A stretch of DNA of 64,000 nt, taken from the NCBI RefSeq assembly GCF_003347605.1, contig NZ_QDFZ01000003.1:186001-250000 (forward strand), written 5' to 3'. Made by a program: the position numbers and the translations under genes. Each line of letters starts with the position of its first letter. Position 1 is the stretch's first letter. Below are positions 25,560 through 34,568 of the stretch, piece by piece. The DNA is from Chryseobacterium sp. KLBC 52. Its GTDB lineage: Bacteria > Bacteroidota > Bacteroidia > Flavobacteriales > Weeksellaceae. The notes beneath the pieces are model-generated. The model was not told the origin of the DNA. It saw only the letters and a list, made by a program, of their open reading frames with translations, and made no database searches.

Positions 25560-25973
25560 TTATTCAAAATTAATAATGAAAGGAAGATTAAACCAAATCA
25601 TTACGGTATTCCCCTTATATTCTCCGGGTTTCCATTGGGTTTTCATAGATTTCATCACTCTTTCTACTTCATGATTAAGGGATTCATTGTCTCCGGTCAC
25701 GATAATCGTGTCAATATAACCTTTAGCATTGACAGAAAATTTTGCTTGTGAACGTGTTCTTCCTTTGGCACCTTTTATTCGGTTTGTATTTACTTTTTGA
25801 GATACCTCCCGCATAAATGCTGAAAGCCCACCGGGATATTCCGCCTGCTTACTTTGTTCAGGAATAAACTTATCTCTGGAATGATCTTCTGTGGGAGATG
25901 TTTTGGTTTCCTGCGTTTGCGAGAAGGCAAGCCCAAATCCCAGGCATAAAATGAATGCTACTATTTTTTTCAT
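25560..25973 (-). CDS. exported TonB C-terminal-like protein
   Basis: 137 residues. A signal peptide (1-18, ending AFSQ) and then QAEYPGGLSAFMREVSQKV and AKFSVNAKGYIDTIIVTGDN, which are the strands and helix of the TonB C-terminal domain; EYPGG replaces the YP start. It lacks the N-terminal anchor of energy-transducing TonB, so it is probably a periplasmic binding module. 5 bases from the DUF2306 gene and 19 bases after the hydrolase gene. Confidence 0.82.
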   Translation of the reverse strand: MKKIVAFILCLGFGLAFSQTQETKTSPTEDHSRDKFIPEQSKQAEYPGGLSAFMREVSQKVNTNRIKGAKGRTRSQAKFSVNAKGYIDTIIVTGDNESLNHEVERVMKSMKTQWKPGEYKGNTVMIWFNLPFIINFE

Positions 25974-25992
25974 GATTTATGTTGTATTCTGG

Positions 25993-27294
25993 TTATTTAT
26001 TTTCAAAGAAATCAATCACTAGCTCATTAAATAATTCCGGTTTTTCTTCAGGAACATAATGATTGGCATTAGGGATAATAGCTAATTGTCCTTTTGGAAT
26101 AGATTCTGCGATTTTTACCGTATGTTCTGTTTTTATAAGATCATTATCACCAGCAATAATCAGTGATGGGCACTGAATTTTATTCAGGTCTTCATACTTC
26201 CATTGAGGATACTTCAGATCCAGATTCAAAAGATCAATAAAGATATCATTTTTGTGGTCTTTATTCTCTTTAGTAAGGCTTACAAGCATTTCTTTCCAGG
26301 ATTTTAAATCATGATCTTTCACTCCTTCCGGAAAAATATTGGCTCCTGAACAGGCAATTTTGTCTACCATTTCAGGGTATTTCATGGCCATAGACAGTGC
26401 GAGAATTCCTCCGTCACTCCAGCCAATAATTTTTGTTTTTTTGATGTTAAGCTTCTCTAAAAACTGCTTAATATCCTCTGTCTGAATATCAAAAGTAAGC
26501 TCTTTCGTTTTGTCATAAGTAGATCTCCCACGTTCACGGCAATCGACAATAATCACTTTATATTTTTCAGCAAAGGTGTCTTTTTGATTCATAAAGGCAC
26601 TGATGGACTGGCCATTGCCATGAAGCATAAGAACCGGCTCACCTTCTCCGTAGGTTTCATAATATAATTTGATGCCGTTAACATCCATAAATTTTCCTTC
26701 GGGCATTGTTCCTATAATGCCACGACCTTTGATCAACAAAGACTTGCTGCCACTGAATGGCTGGTAATCCGAAGTTTCAATGGTAAAATGTTTTACGTGC
26801 TTTATGCTCTGAGAATGGATTCCTTCAAACCAACCCTTTGAAGAGGCAATTTCTTTTTCAAACCCTGAGTTTTCCAGTGGAACTTCAGTCCACTTTTTTG
26901 ACTTCCCATCATTGACTTCCAACTTAAAATCGTCAAAATAAAAATCCCCGTTGTTTTGTGCAAAAGCTCCAATATTCATGGTCTTTGCAGATGGATTGAT
27001 GGTTCCTTTTATTTCGTAGGTTTTCCACTCATGGGTTACCTGGATTCCATAATATTGATTTTCAAAGAAACTGGTAGACTCATCTTTATTATTTATTCTG
27101 CACCATAACCCACAATTGGAACCATTATCCTCATTATCTTTTCTGATTTTTGCCGTTATACGGAAGTTCCAATTCTGTTTATGCTCTATATAGACAGCTT
27201 GCGTGAATGATGTCCAGTCAGAGACAATTGTTTTTTCCTGGCTGTATCCAAAAAAGAACCAGAGTAAAAGAAAGAAACCGAAATTTTTTTTCAT
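25993..27294 (-). CDS. exported alpha/beta hydrolase with N-terminal beta domain
   Basis: 433 residues. After a signal peptide (1-18), residues 20-185 form a carbohydrate-binding-like beta domain (WTSFTQAVYIEHKQNWNFRI, FYFDDFKLEVND). The hydrolase domain follows: LMLHGNGQS oxyanion region, GWSDGG with the nucleophile Ser, DNDLI with the acid and ANHYVPEEKP with His. It probably hydrolyses an ester in the periplasm or outside; substrate unknown. It lies 31 bases after the flavoprotein gene. Confidence 0.87.
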   Translation of the reverse strand: MKKNFGFFLLLWFFFGYSQEKTIVSDWTSFTQAVYIEHKQNWNFRITAKIRKDNEDNGSNCGLWCRINNKDESTSFFENQYYGIQVTHEWKTYEIKGTINPSAKTMNIGAFAQNNGDFYFDDFKLEVNDGKSKKWTEVPLENSGFEKEIASSKGWFEGIHSQSIKHVKHFTIETSDYQPFSGSKSLLIKGRGIIGTMPEGKFMDVNGIKLYYETYGEGEPVLMLHGNGQSISAFMNQKDTFAEKYKVIIVDCRERGRSTYDKTKELTFDIQTEDIKQFLEKLNIKKTKIIGWSDGGILALSMAMKYPEMVDKIACSGANIFPEGVKDHDLKSWKEMLVSLTKENKDHKNDIFIDLLNLDLKYPQWKYEDLNKIQCPSLIIAGDNDLIKTEHTVKIAESIPKGQLAIIPNANHYVPEEKPELFNELVIDFFENK

Positions 27295-27325
27295 GGATTT
27301 AGTTTTTATTAAAAGTAATCATTTT

Positions 27326-28528
27326 TTATAAGCTGTTGAGATCCTGTGCAATCAGCCATCCTTCACTCCAGCATGCCTGGAAATTGAATCCTCCGGTCAC
27401 GGCGTCAATATTCAGGACTTCTCCGGCAATATAGAAATTAGGGAGTAACTTGGAAGACATGTTTTTAAAGTTAATTTCCTTTAAATCAACACCTCCGGCC
27501 GTTACAAACTCGTCTTTGAAAGTAGATTTTCCTGTTACCTGAAACTTTTTCCGGCAAAGATTTTCCAATATTTTCTGGATCTCTTTTCCGGAAATATTGG
27601 CCACCTGTTTATGAAGATCAACCTTTGAATTCTCCAAAATTTTCTGCCAGAATCTGTTGGTAATATCGAAGATCTTTGATTGTCCGATGGTCTTTTTAGG
27701 GTTGCTTTGCTTGAAATTCTGGAACATTTCTTCCGCTTCATCTATTTCTATAGAAACGAAATTCACTTCAATTTCAAAGTTATATTTAACTTTTGCCAGG
27801 CTTATTGCTTCCCATGCAGAAATTTTCAGAACAGCAGGCCCGGAAAGTCCCCAGTGCGTAATAAGCAATGGCCCGCTTTCTTCTGTTTTCAGTTTTGGAA
27901 TTGAAATTTCGGCGTTTTCAAAGCTTGTTCCCGGAAGGTCTTTCAGCAATTCATCTTTAATATTGAAGGTGAAAAGGGAAGGAACAAGATCCACAATCTT
28001 ATGACCCAGATTTTCTACAATTTTCAATGATTTTGGAGAACTTCCGGTCGTATAAACGATATAATCGGCTTCAAAATCTCCGGAATTGGTTTTTACAATA
28101 TATTTTTCGTCCTGTTTTTCAATCTCTTTAACCGTACATTTTGTCTGCACTTTGACGTTTTTCTTTTGAGTTTCATTCAGAAAAGTATTGATGATGGTCT
28201 GGGAAGAATTGCTTTCAGGAAAAGTTCTGTTATCATTCTCAATTTTCAAAGGAACGTTTCGTTGATCGAACCATTCCATCGTATCACCAGGCTGAAATTT
28301 AGTAAAAACACTTAGTAATTCCTTGTTTCCACGGGGATAAAACTGAACCAGTTCTCTGGGGTCAAAGCATGCGTGAGTGACATTGCAGCGTCCGCCTCCG
28401 GAAATTTTAACCTTCTGAAGGACATCTGAGTTCTGTTCTAAAATCGTAATTGTATATTTCTTTTCGTCAAGATTAGATGCGCAGAAAAAGCCTGCAGCAC
28501 CACCTCCGATAATAATGATCTGTTTCAT
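27326..28528 (-). CDS. HI0933-family flavoprotein (NAD(P)/FAD-dependent)
   Basis: 400 residues. IIIGGGAAGFFCASNLD is the FAD Rossmann motif, KISGGGRCNVTHA the GGGRCN signature of the HI0933/YhiN family, GGVDLKEINFKNMSSK and TGGFNFQACWSEGWLIA the C-terminal signature. Members are uncharacterised oxidoreductases, related to BaiN. A TACTTTTG on the minus strand (28569-28562) is a likely -7 element. It is the first of a possible five-gene run down to 23999. Confidence 0.9.
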   Translation of the reverse strand: MKQIIIIGGGAAGFFCASNLDEKKYTITILEQNSDVLQKVKISGGGRCNVTHACFDPRELVQFYPRGNKELLSVFTKFQPGDTMEWFDQRNVPLKIENDNRTFPESNSSQTIINTFLNETQKKNVKVQTKCTVKEIEKQDEKYIVKTNSGDFEADYIVYTTGSSPKSLKIVENLGHKIVDLVPSLFTFNIKDELLKDLPGTSFENAEISIPKLKTEESGPLLITHWGLSGPAVLKISAWEAISLAKVKYNFEIEVNFVSIEIDEAEEMFQNFKQSNPKKTIGQSKIFDITNRFWQKILENSKVDLHKQVANISGKEIQKILENLCRKKFQVTGKSTFKDEFVTAGGVDLKEINFKNMSSKLLPNFYIAGEVLNIDAVTGGFNFQACWSEGWLIAQDLNSL

Positions 28529-28642
28529 GTATGGGTAATCCTATGCGGAAGATTATTTTTTCAAAAGTACAATTTTTATAAACCATCTTATTTGAGTATT
28601 TTTGAAGATTATAATTTTAATTATATCAAAAACGATTTTCAT

Positions 28643-29137
28643 ATGATTTTCTACCATAAATTTGAAGTAAGATGGAGCGATCTTGATGCCAATAAGCACC
28701 TGGCCAATTCATCGTATGTACAGTATTGTGCACAGGCCAGAATGGCTTTTATGACTAAAGAGAAAATGGGGGTTACCCAGCTGAGCAGATGGGGAATCGG
28801 CCCGGTGATCCTGCATGAAAGATATTCTTTCTTCAAAGAAATCTATGCAGATCAGATTGTCATCGTAAGTGTAGAAATAGACGGATGTGCAGAAGATTCT
28901 TCCATCTACCGTTTCGTACACAAGTTCTATACTCCGGACGGAATGCACTGTGCTACGGCAGAAGCTACAGGTGTATGGATTGATATGATGCTTAGAAAAA
29001 TGACCACACCACCGGATGACGTAGTGGAAGCAATGAATAAGTATAAAACCGCGGACACTGTTGTATTATCGAAAGAAGACTTCAAAAAGTTTCCTTTCCA
29101 CCCACACAATATTGACCCGGCAGAGATTAATATATAA
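28643..29137 (+). CDS. acyl-CoA thioesterase (hotdog fold)
   Basis: 164 residues from the ATG at 28643 (MIFYHKFEVRWSDLDANKHL); a TTG at 28592 is in frame but would add an atypical 17 residues. The WSDLDANKHLANSSYVQYC block is the 4HBT hotdog motif with the catalytic Asp. It hydrolyses acyl-CoA or a related thioester; the substrate is unknown. It diverges from the flavoprotein gene. Confidence 0.88.
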   Translation: MIFYHKFEVRWSDLDANKHLANSSYVQYCAQARMAFMTKEKMGVTQLSRWGIGPVILHERYSFFKEIYADQIVIVSVEIDGCAEDSSIYRFVHKFYTPDGMHCATAEATGVWIDMMLRKMTTPPDDVVEAMNKYKTADTVVLSKEDFKKFPFHPHNIDPAEINI

Positions 29138-29143
29138 ATGATG

Positions 29144-29203
29144 AATGATAGTTGAGCAATGATACACGATGAAAATCTGTATTCTTGATCATCAACTATC
29201 ATT
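29144..29203. repeat. inverted repeat upstream of thiL
   Basis: AATGATAGTTGA at 29144-29155 is perfectly complementary to TCAACTATCATT at 29192-29203 with a 36-base spacer. The surrounding bases are rich in ATGA/TCAT. It sits just 30 bases before the thiL start at 29233. It may be a palindromic repeat or an element affecting thiL expression. Confidence 0.5.
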
Positions 29204-29232
29204 TATCAATGATCATTGATAAAAAGAAATTT

Positions 29233-30285
29233 ATGTTTGAAGATAAATCACAGGAGCTGACGCCCATTTCGAAATTAGGAGAATTCGGTCTTATTAAACA
29301 TTTGACAGAGCATTTTCCACTATCCAATGAATCTTCTGAGCTTGGAGTAGGAGATGATGCGGCAGTGATTAATCCTGACAACAAAAAAGTAGTTCTTACA
29401 ACAGATGTATTGGCGGAAGGTGTACACTTTAATTTAGGGTATGTTCCTTTAAAACATTTAGGCTATAAAGCGGTGGTGGTAAACCTGAGCGATATTGCGG
29501 CCATGAATGCTACGCCTACACAGATATTGGTTTCCCTTGCGGTGTCTAACCGTTTTCCTGTGGAAGCTTTAGAAGAAATCTATTCCGGAATTCAGGCAGC
29601 ATGCGGAAGATACAAGGTTGACCTTATCGGAGGAGATACAACAAGTTCCAATTCCGGATTGGTGATGAGCATTACCGCTGTAGGAATTGAAAATGAAGAA
29701 AACATCGTAAAAAGAAGCGGAGCAAAACCAAATGATCTTCTTGTTGTAACAGGAGATTTAGGTGGAGCCTATATGGGATTACAGATTCTGGAAAGAGAAC
29801 ATGCCGTTTATCTTGCTAACCCAAATATGCAGCCGGAAATGGAAGGCTATGACTATATCCTTGAAAGGCAGCTGAAGCCTGAAGCAAGAACAGATGTTAA
29901 AAAGATCCTGGAAGAACTGGATATTAAGCCAACTTCTATGATTGATATTTCAGACGGTCTGGCTTCCGAAATCCTTCACCTTTCAGATCAATCCAACGTA
30001 GGATTCAGATTGTATGAGGAAAAAGTGCCTTTGGATAATCTTACCATCTCTACAGCAGATGAAATGAACTTAAACCCGGTGATGACAGCATTAAGCGGTG
30101 GTGAAGATTATGAATTGTTATTCACGATCTCATCGGGAGACTTTGATAAAATTAAAAATCACCCTGACTTTACCATTATCGGGCATGCCGTGGAGAAAGA
30201 AGAAGGAAACTTTATGGTAGCAAGAGGATCTAACCAGCTGGTAGCCCTTACCGCTCAGGGATGGGATGCTTTTTTAAGCCAATAA
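29233..30285 (+). CDS. thiL: thiamine-monophosphate kinase
   Basis: 350 residues from the ATG at 29233 (MFEDKSQELTPI); a longer frame to 29185 runs into the repeat. It phosphorylates thiamine monophosphate to the diphosphate, the last step of thiamine synthesis. GVGDDAAV binds Mg-ATP, TTDVLAEGVHF follows, and DLIGGDTTSS, VTGDLGGAYMG and MIDISDGLASE are the PurM/ThiL motifs. The gene stands alone; no other thi genes are near. Confidence 0.95.
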   Translation: MFEDKSQELTPISKLGEFGLIKHLTEHFPLSNESSELGVGDDAAVINPDNKKVVLTTDVLAEGVHFNLGYVPLKHLGYKAVVVNLSDIAAMNATPTQILVSLAVSNRFPVEALEEIYSGIQAACGRYKVDLIGGDTTSSNSGLVMSITAVGIENEENIVKRSGAKPNDLLVVTGDLGGAYMGLQILEREHAVYLANPNMQPEMEGYDYILERQLKPEARTDVKKILEELDIKPTSMIDISDGLASEILHLSDQSNVGFRLYEEKVPLDNLTISTADEMNLNPVMTALSGGEDYELLFTISSGDFDKIKNHPDFTIIGHAVEKEEGNFMVARGSNQLVALTAQGWDAFLSQ

Positions 30286-30286
30286 A

Positions 30287-30454
30287 ATGTATACTTTTAC
30301 AGTACTACCATGTTTAGTAATTATAACGTTTGTAATAGTTACTTTATATAAACACTACATAAAAAAACGAAATCAGAACTTGAAAGAGTCTTTCGTTTTT
30401 GTCTTATTTTTTGTGAGCATCTGGAGCTTAATTTATTATTTTGTTTTCAGCTGA
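30287..30454 (+). CDS. possible small two-helix membrane protein
   Basis: 55 residues, ATG one base after the thiL stop. Two hydrophobic stretches (about 5-21 and 36-55) flank a basic loop (KHYIKKRNQNLK), the layout of a two-TM hairpin with loop inside. The frame runs through a hairpin that looks like a thiL terminator at 30363-30400, and T-rich DNA favours hydrophobic codons by chance, so it could be spurious. No family was recognised. Confidence 0.4.
   Translation: MYTFTVLPCLVIITFVIVTLYKHYIKKRNQNLKESFVFVLFFVSIWSLIYYFVFS
30363..30400 (+). terminator. probable thiL terminator
   Basis: AAAAACGAAA at 30363-30372 pairs with TTTCGTTTTT at 30391-30400, with a partly paired 18-base interior and T-rich sequence after it. 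It overlaps the small candidate gene at 30287-30454, so one of the two calls may be wrong. Confidence 0.6.
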
Positions 30455-30521
30455 ACGAAAGGTAGGCTGGAAAAGCATATCAATAAAATTGAAAAATTAT
30501 ATTTAATTTTAAATATTGTAA

Positions 30522-30552
30522 GAAAACCGTAGTATTTTTTGCTGCGGTTTTC
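30522..30552 (+). terminator. second candidate terminator before the AraC gene
   Basis: GAAAACCGTAG at 30522-30532 pairs with CTGCGGTTTTC at 30542-30552 (one mismatch), loop rich in T. It has only a short pyrimidine tail (GCTTTCTC). It would end any thiL or small-protein transcript before the regulator. Confidence 0.5.
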
Positions 30553-30578
30553 GCTTTCTCTGATCAAATACGTTAGCA

Positions 30579-31400
30579 ATGAATTCATCTGAAAAAGAAA
30601 TTCCCGTTCACCATCTGACCTCTGAAGAATTTCAGATGAGTACGCTGAGCGCGGCAGGTCCTGAGAATTTTCATGATGTTCACCGGCATAATTTTTTTGA
30701 AATTATCTGGTTCAGGGAGGTGTACGAAAACAGCCGTTTAGAACTGGACTTTGAAAGCTATCAGCTTCAGAACAATCAGATCTGCATTATTGCACCCGGG
30801 CAGGCATTCAATATGAAACTGGAAGGAGAGGAAGGATATGCCATGGCGATAAGCAGAGAAATTTTCAACGAAGTATGTGATATAGAATCAGTACTTAACG
30901 GAGGTGAACTTCCCTTTTTTTTAAATCCAAACAATGAAAAAACCTGCAGTACACTTATATCCCTTATGGAGCAGGAGTATACAACAACATCAAGAACAGC
31001 GCTTTTAAAGGCTTATCTGAAAGCATTCTGTATCATCATCGGAGAACAGATCATTCCTCAGGAGCCCTTATTGAATGACCGTCAGCGTATTCAGGAACTG
31101 GTGGGACTTATTGAGCAGCATTATATTGTGCATAAAGAGACCGATTTCTATGCAGACCAACTCAAAATAAGCAGCCACCATCTTAATGATATCGTACGTT
31201 TTTTGAGAGGGACCACTGTAAAAAAGATGATTTCCCAGCGTCTGATTCTTGAAGCTAAAAGAGAGCTTAGTTTCGGAGCGCTTACGGTGAAGGAAATTGC
31301 TTTTAAACTCGGTTTTAACGATGCTTCATATTTTTCAAGGTTTTTCAAGAAACATACGGGGCTAAATCCCGACAATTTTAAGAATAATGAAAAAGGGTAA
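30579..31400 (+). CDS. AraC family transcriptional regulator
   Basis: 273 residues. The N-terminal cupin-type sensing part (HDVHRHNFFEIIWFREV) is followed by the C-terminal double helix-turn-helix with LTVKEIAFKLGFNDASYFSR FFKK-type end, the standard AraC signature. It is oriented toward and 168 bases upstream of the MFS transporter, so that pump is a plausible target. The ligand is unknown. Confidence 0.93.
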   Translation: MNSSEKEIPVHHLTSEEFQMSTLSAAGPENFHDVHRHNFFEIIWFREVYENSRLELDFESYQLQNNQICIIAPGQAFNMKLEGEEGYAMAISREIFNEVCDIESVLNGGELPFFLNPNNEKTCSTLISLMEQEYTTTSRTALLKAYLKAFCIIIGEQIIPQEPLLNDRQRIQELVGLIEQHYIVHKETDFYADQLKISSHHLNDIVRFLRGTTVKKMISQRLILEAKRELSFGALTVKEIAFKLGFNDASYFSRFFKKHTGLNPDNFKNNEKG

Positions 31401-31568
31401 TCTTCAATATATACTCTAATATTAGGCTTAAATTGATGTTTTTTATTTGTTTTTATATTTTTATCTTCATTTTGTCCTATATTTCCTTCAGTTCTTTTAT
31501 TGAAAAACAATACTTTTTACAGCAATTTTGCAGCTGAAAAAATCGCCTGCGAAGGCTTATCGTTATTT

Positions 31569-32789
31569 ATGAAGAAGAATTTAAGTATTGTAGTGTTTAT
31601 TCTGGCGCTGCTCAACACGCTGGAGTCGTTAAGTATAGATCTTTATCTTCCTGCTTTCCCAAGTATGGCGAAGATTTTTAATACTGATATCGGGCATATT
31701 CAGGTATCCATTTCTGTGTTTTTTGCCGGATTTGCTTTCGGACAGCTCCTATGGGGCCCTTTATCAGACAAAAAAGGAAGGAAACCCATGTTGTACTGCG
31801 GACTTTTGCTTTTTATTATCGGAGCTACAGCCATCTATTTTACCTCGGATATTTATGTATTATGGGCGATGCGTTTTCTGCAGGCATTCGGGGGAAGTGC
31901 CGGAATTGTTATCGGAAGGGCAATTATTATTGATCTCTATGATAAACATAAAGCCGTTACCATATTTTCACAGCAGTCGCAGATCAGTGGGATTGCACCC
32001 ATTGTAGCCCCGTTACTGGGCAGTGTATTCCTTAAATTCTGGGGATGGAACAGTTCTTTTGCCTTTTTATGCATCATGGGCCTTATTACATTCTTCATGG
32101 TCTACAAATATGTGCCGGAAACCAATACCAGAATTACCCTTTCAGATGATGAAAAACTCGATGAAAAAGGATTAAAAGAACAGCTGAAAATGATCATCAC
32201 CAACAGAGATTTTATCAACAGCACCATGGTGGGAAGTATCGCGTTTGCTTCTTTGATTATTTACATCTCCAATGCACCATTTTTATTCATGGAGATCCAT
32301 GGGTTTTCGAGCAGTACCTTTAGTTTTATTTTTGCTTTCAACTCATTGGCATTAATAACCGCTGCTTATATTACGCCTAGGCTGATCAAAAGAATAAGCA
32401 ATTCCACTCTTTTATTTGCTGCTACTATTGTGTTGTTGGTGGTATGTACACTTCATATTCTGATTGCAGCAGAAAACCTTTCTGTAGCCCTGGAAATTGC
32501 AATGTTGTACCTGTCATTGCTGGCTATTGGTATTTTGTTTCCCATCACGTCTGCCCATGCCTTATCGCCATTTAAAGAAGGAAGGGGAACGGCAGCAGCG
32601 TTACTAGGTTTTATGCAGCTGATGGTTACCTTTTTAATGTCAGCATTGCTGGGCTTTTTAGAAGCAGATTCCATCATTCCAATGGTGGTAACGCGTTCTG
32701 CCATGGCATTGATTGCGGTGTGGTTCGGGTATCGTATTTTTAAGACTCAAAAAGTGACTGCGGCATTGGTTGCCCAACCTGGAAATTAA
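31569..32789 (+). CDS. MFS multidrug transporter (Bcr/CflA type)
   Basis: 406 residues from the ATG at 31569 (MKKNLSIVVFILALLNTLES); a longer frame starts at 31500 but adds residues ahead of the first helix. Twelve membrane helices. SIDLYLPAFPSMAKIF is the Bcr/CflA entry motif and GPLSDKKGRKPML the MFS motif A. It exports drugs such as bicyclomycin or chloramphenicol in relatives; the actual substrate is unknown. The neighbouring AraC gene may control it. Confidence 0.9.
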   Translation: MKKNLSIVVFILALLNTLESLSIDLYLPAFPSMAKIFNTDIGHIQVSISVFFAGFAFGQLLWGPLSDKKGRKPMLYCGLLLFIIGATAIYFTSDIYVLWAMRFLQAFGGSAGIVIGRAIIIDLYDKHKAVTIFSQQSQISGIAPIVAPLLGSVFLKFWGWNSSFAFLCIMGLITFFMVYKYVPETNTRITLSDDEKLDEKGLKEQLKMIITNRDFINSTMVGSIAFASLIIYISNAPFLFMEIHGFSSSTFSFIFAFNSLALITAAYITPRLIKRISNSTLLFAATIVLLVVCTLHILIAAENLSVALEIAMLYLSLLAIGILFPITSAHALSPFKEGRGTAAALLGFMQLMVTFLMSALLGFLEADSIIPMVVTRSAMALIAVWFGYRIFKTQKVTAALVAQPGN

Positions 32790-32857
32790 TCCTCGTATTT
32801 GATCCTGTTGTCATACAATCCGGGCACTTAATCAAGTAATTTTTGTGAAAAATAGTC

Positions 32858-32903
32858 AAAGGGTTCTCTTTGCATAAAATTTAAAATATGAAAAGAACCC
32901 TTT
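32858..32903 (+). promoter_or_regulatory. hairpin enclosing the start codon of the 32888 gene
   Basis: AAAGGGTTCT at 32858-32867 is perfectly complementary to AGAACCCTTT at 32894-32903. The ATG at 32888-32890 and the ribosome-binding region lie in the 26-base loop. In mRNA this would form a stem around the start, a possible translational control; chance pairing cannot be excluded. Confidence 0.4.
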
Positions 32904-33796
32904 CGACAGCTTTATGCTGTATATTGCCATTAGGATACTGGGTAAATGCACAGTCCGGGCTCTCTGCAGAGCTTAAAACCGAATACATTCCTGCATCCAA
33001 TTACATCCGTCCGGAAGATAGTACAAAGACCAATTCTAAAAGTGATTTTAAAAGAATCGATCTGAATCTAAGTATTCCGTTATCCGTAAAAAAAGATACT
33101 GATGGGAAAGTACGAGCATGGTCTATGCTGCTGAGCGGATCGTATGCAAAGATGAATCACAAAAATTATGAAACAGCATTATTTCCGGATCAGATGCTGA
33201 ACGCACAGATCGGAATACAGCATATGAGACCTTTAGGTAAAAAGTGGAGTATGATGATGACGGCATCCGTAGGAGTGTATACCGATCTTGAGAAAATAGA
33301 TTTCGATGATGTACTGGGGCAGGGTGGAATTTTATTTATCAGACATTTTAATCCTAACCTTTCGTTAGGAGCCGGGCCTGTGCTTACTACAGCTTTTGGT
33401 GTCCCAATGATTTTACCATGGATTTATTTCGACTGGAAAACAAACGGAAAGATTAAATTCAAGCTTAATTTCCCGGAAGGAATGGAAGCCGGATATCTTT
33501 TCTCGGATAAATTTGCTTTAAAAGCTGTTGTAGAACTGAACGGTATGACTGCCGAAAGAAATATAAACGGAAAGTCGATGTTGCTAGGATATCAGCAGAT
33601 CACTGCAGGGCTCAGGCCGGAACTAAAAATCAATGACCGGCTTACTTTACGTCTTACAGGAGGAACTGCCATCCTGAGGAGCTTCAGCGAAAATGACCGC
33701 AAAATCAGCAGTATTTTCAGAGACAAAAAGATAGCAGATCCCAGATTTTCAAGCACATTTTATGCAGCAGTATCATTACGCTGGAATCTCCCATAA
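32888..33796 (+). CDS. outer-membrane beta-barrel protein (DUF6268-like)
   Basis: 302 residues with a signal peptide (1-21, ending VNAQ). The mature part alternates polar and hydrophobic residues in about 12 strands and ends in SLRWNLP, as beta-barrels do. The layout and the internal GAGPVLTTAFG region resemble the DUF6268 family. It lies between the MFS gene and a LytTR regulatory pair, whose gene cluster could control it. Confidence 0.75.
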   Translation: MKRTLSTALCCILPLGYWVNAQSGLSAELKTEYIPASNYIRPEDSTKTNSKSDFKRIDLNLSIPLSVKKDTDGKVRAWSMLLSGSYAKMNHKNYETALFPDQMLNAQIGIQHMRPLGKKWSMMMTASVGVYTDLEKIDFDDVLGQGGILFIRHFNPNLSLGAGPVLTTAFGVPMILPWIYFDWKTNGKIKFKLNFPEGMEAGYLFSDKFALKAVVELNGMTAERNINGKSMLLGYQQITAGLRPELKINDRLTLRLTGGTAILRSFSENDRKISSIFRDKKIADPRFSSTFYAAVSLRWNLP

Positions 33797-33802
33797 AAAA
33801 AT

Positions 33803-33840
33803 GCCGGAAGCATGGAGTTATTAAATTCCCTGCTTCCGGC
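33803..33840. terminator. bidirectional terminator
   Basis: GCCGGAAGCA at 33803-33812 pairs perfectly with TGCTTCCGGC at 33831-33840 between two convergent genes. A run of A precedes the left arm; the + side has only weak T. The CCGGAAG core is shared with the hairpins at 36427 and 38405. Confidence 0.7.
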
Positions 33841-33853
33841 TCATTTCTTCCAG

Positions 33854-34567
33854 CTATTTGCTGATTAGTTTCTTATACACCACCTGATTAAGCAGTTCTT
33901 CCTTTCGGGTACGGGATATCGGAAGCTCAATTTTATTAATGAAAAGCCGTCCTCCGGAAATCATATCAATATGGGTAATATTGATGAGGTAGGATTTATG
34001 AATCCTGAAAAAATGATCTGAAGGAAGTGACTCCTCAATGGCCTTCATAGTCTGATGAATAATCAGTGATTTATCTTTAAAATGAAGCTTGGTGTAATTC
34101 TGCATACTTTCAATGTAGAGGATGTCTACCCACGAAATTTTAATAAACGTGTCAGACTGTCTTACATAGAGAAAAGGATCATCCAGAGTGGTATTGTTTT
34201 TTAATTTCTCACTGATGATAAACTGCTGCTGTGCCTTGTTGACAGCCTGATAAAAACGATTGAATGCAATGGGTTTTAATAGGTAATCTACCACCTGCAG
34301 ACGAAATCCTTCCAGAGCATATTCGGAATACGCCGTGGTAAGAATACACAGAGGAGGGTTTTCCAGCTGTTCCAAAAACTCCAGACCTGTAAGATAAGGC
34401 ATGTTGATATCCAAAAACAGAAGGTCTATTTCTTTCTCCTTCACTATCGTATCTGCTTCCAAAGCTGTTGCGCAGGTACTTTCAACTGATAAGAAATCAA
34501 TCTGATCTGCCAGCTCTTTAAGATGGAATCTTGCCAGAGGTTCGTCATCGATAATAAGGCATTTCAT
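33854..34567 (-). CDS. LytTR family response regulator
   Basis: 237 residues from the ATG at 34567 (MKCLIIDDEP), which avoids overlap with the kinase; a start at 34588 would overlap it by 20 bases. The receiver domain has phosphorylation site Asp53 in LLFLDINMP, and the C-terminal LytTR DNA-binding domain has FFRIHKSYLINITHI and the final strand KIELPISRTR. It is paired with the LytS-type kinase upstream on the same strand. Confidence 0.93.
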   Translation of the reverse strand: MKCLIIDDEPLARFHLKELADQIDFLSVESTCATALEADTIVKEKEIDLLFLDINMPYLTGLEFLEQLENPPLCILTTAYSEYALEGFRLQVVDYLLKPIAFNRFYQAVNKAQQQFIISEKLKNNTTLDDPFLYVRQSDTFIKISWVDILYIESMQNYTKLHFKDKSLIIHQTMKAIEESLPSDHFFRIHKSYLINITHIDMISGGRLFINKIELPISRTRKEELLNQVVYKKLISK

Positions 34568-34568
34568 T

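Noticed and set aside
29138..29232. Thiamine-diphosphate riboswitch before thiL
   Set aside because: The conserved THI-box words are not present; only an inverted repeat and ATGA-rich bases were found.
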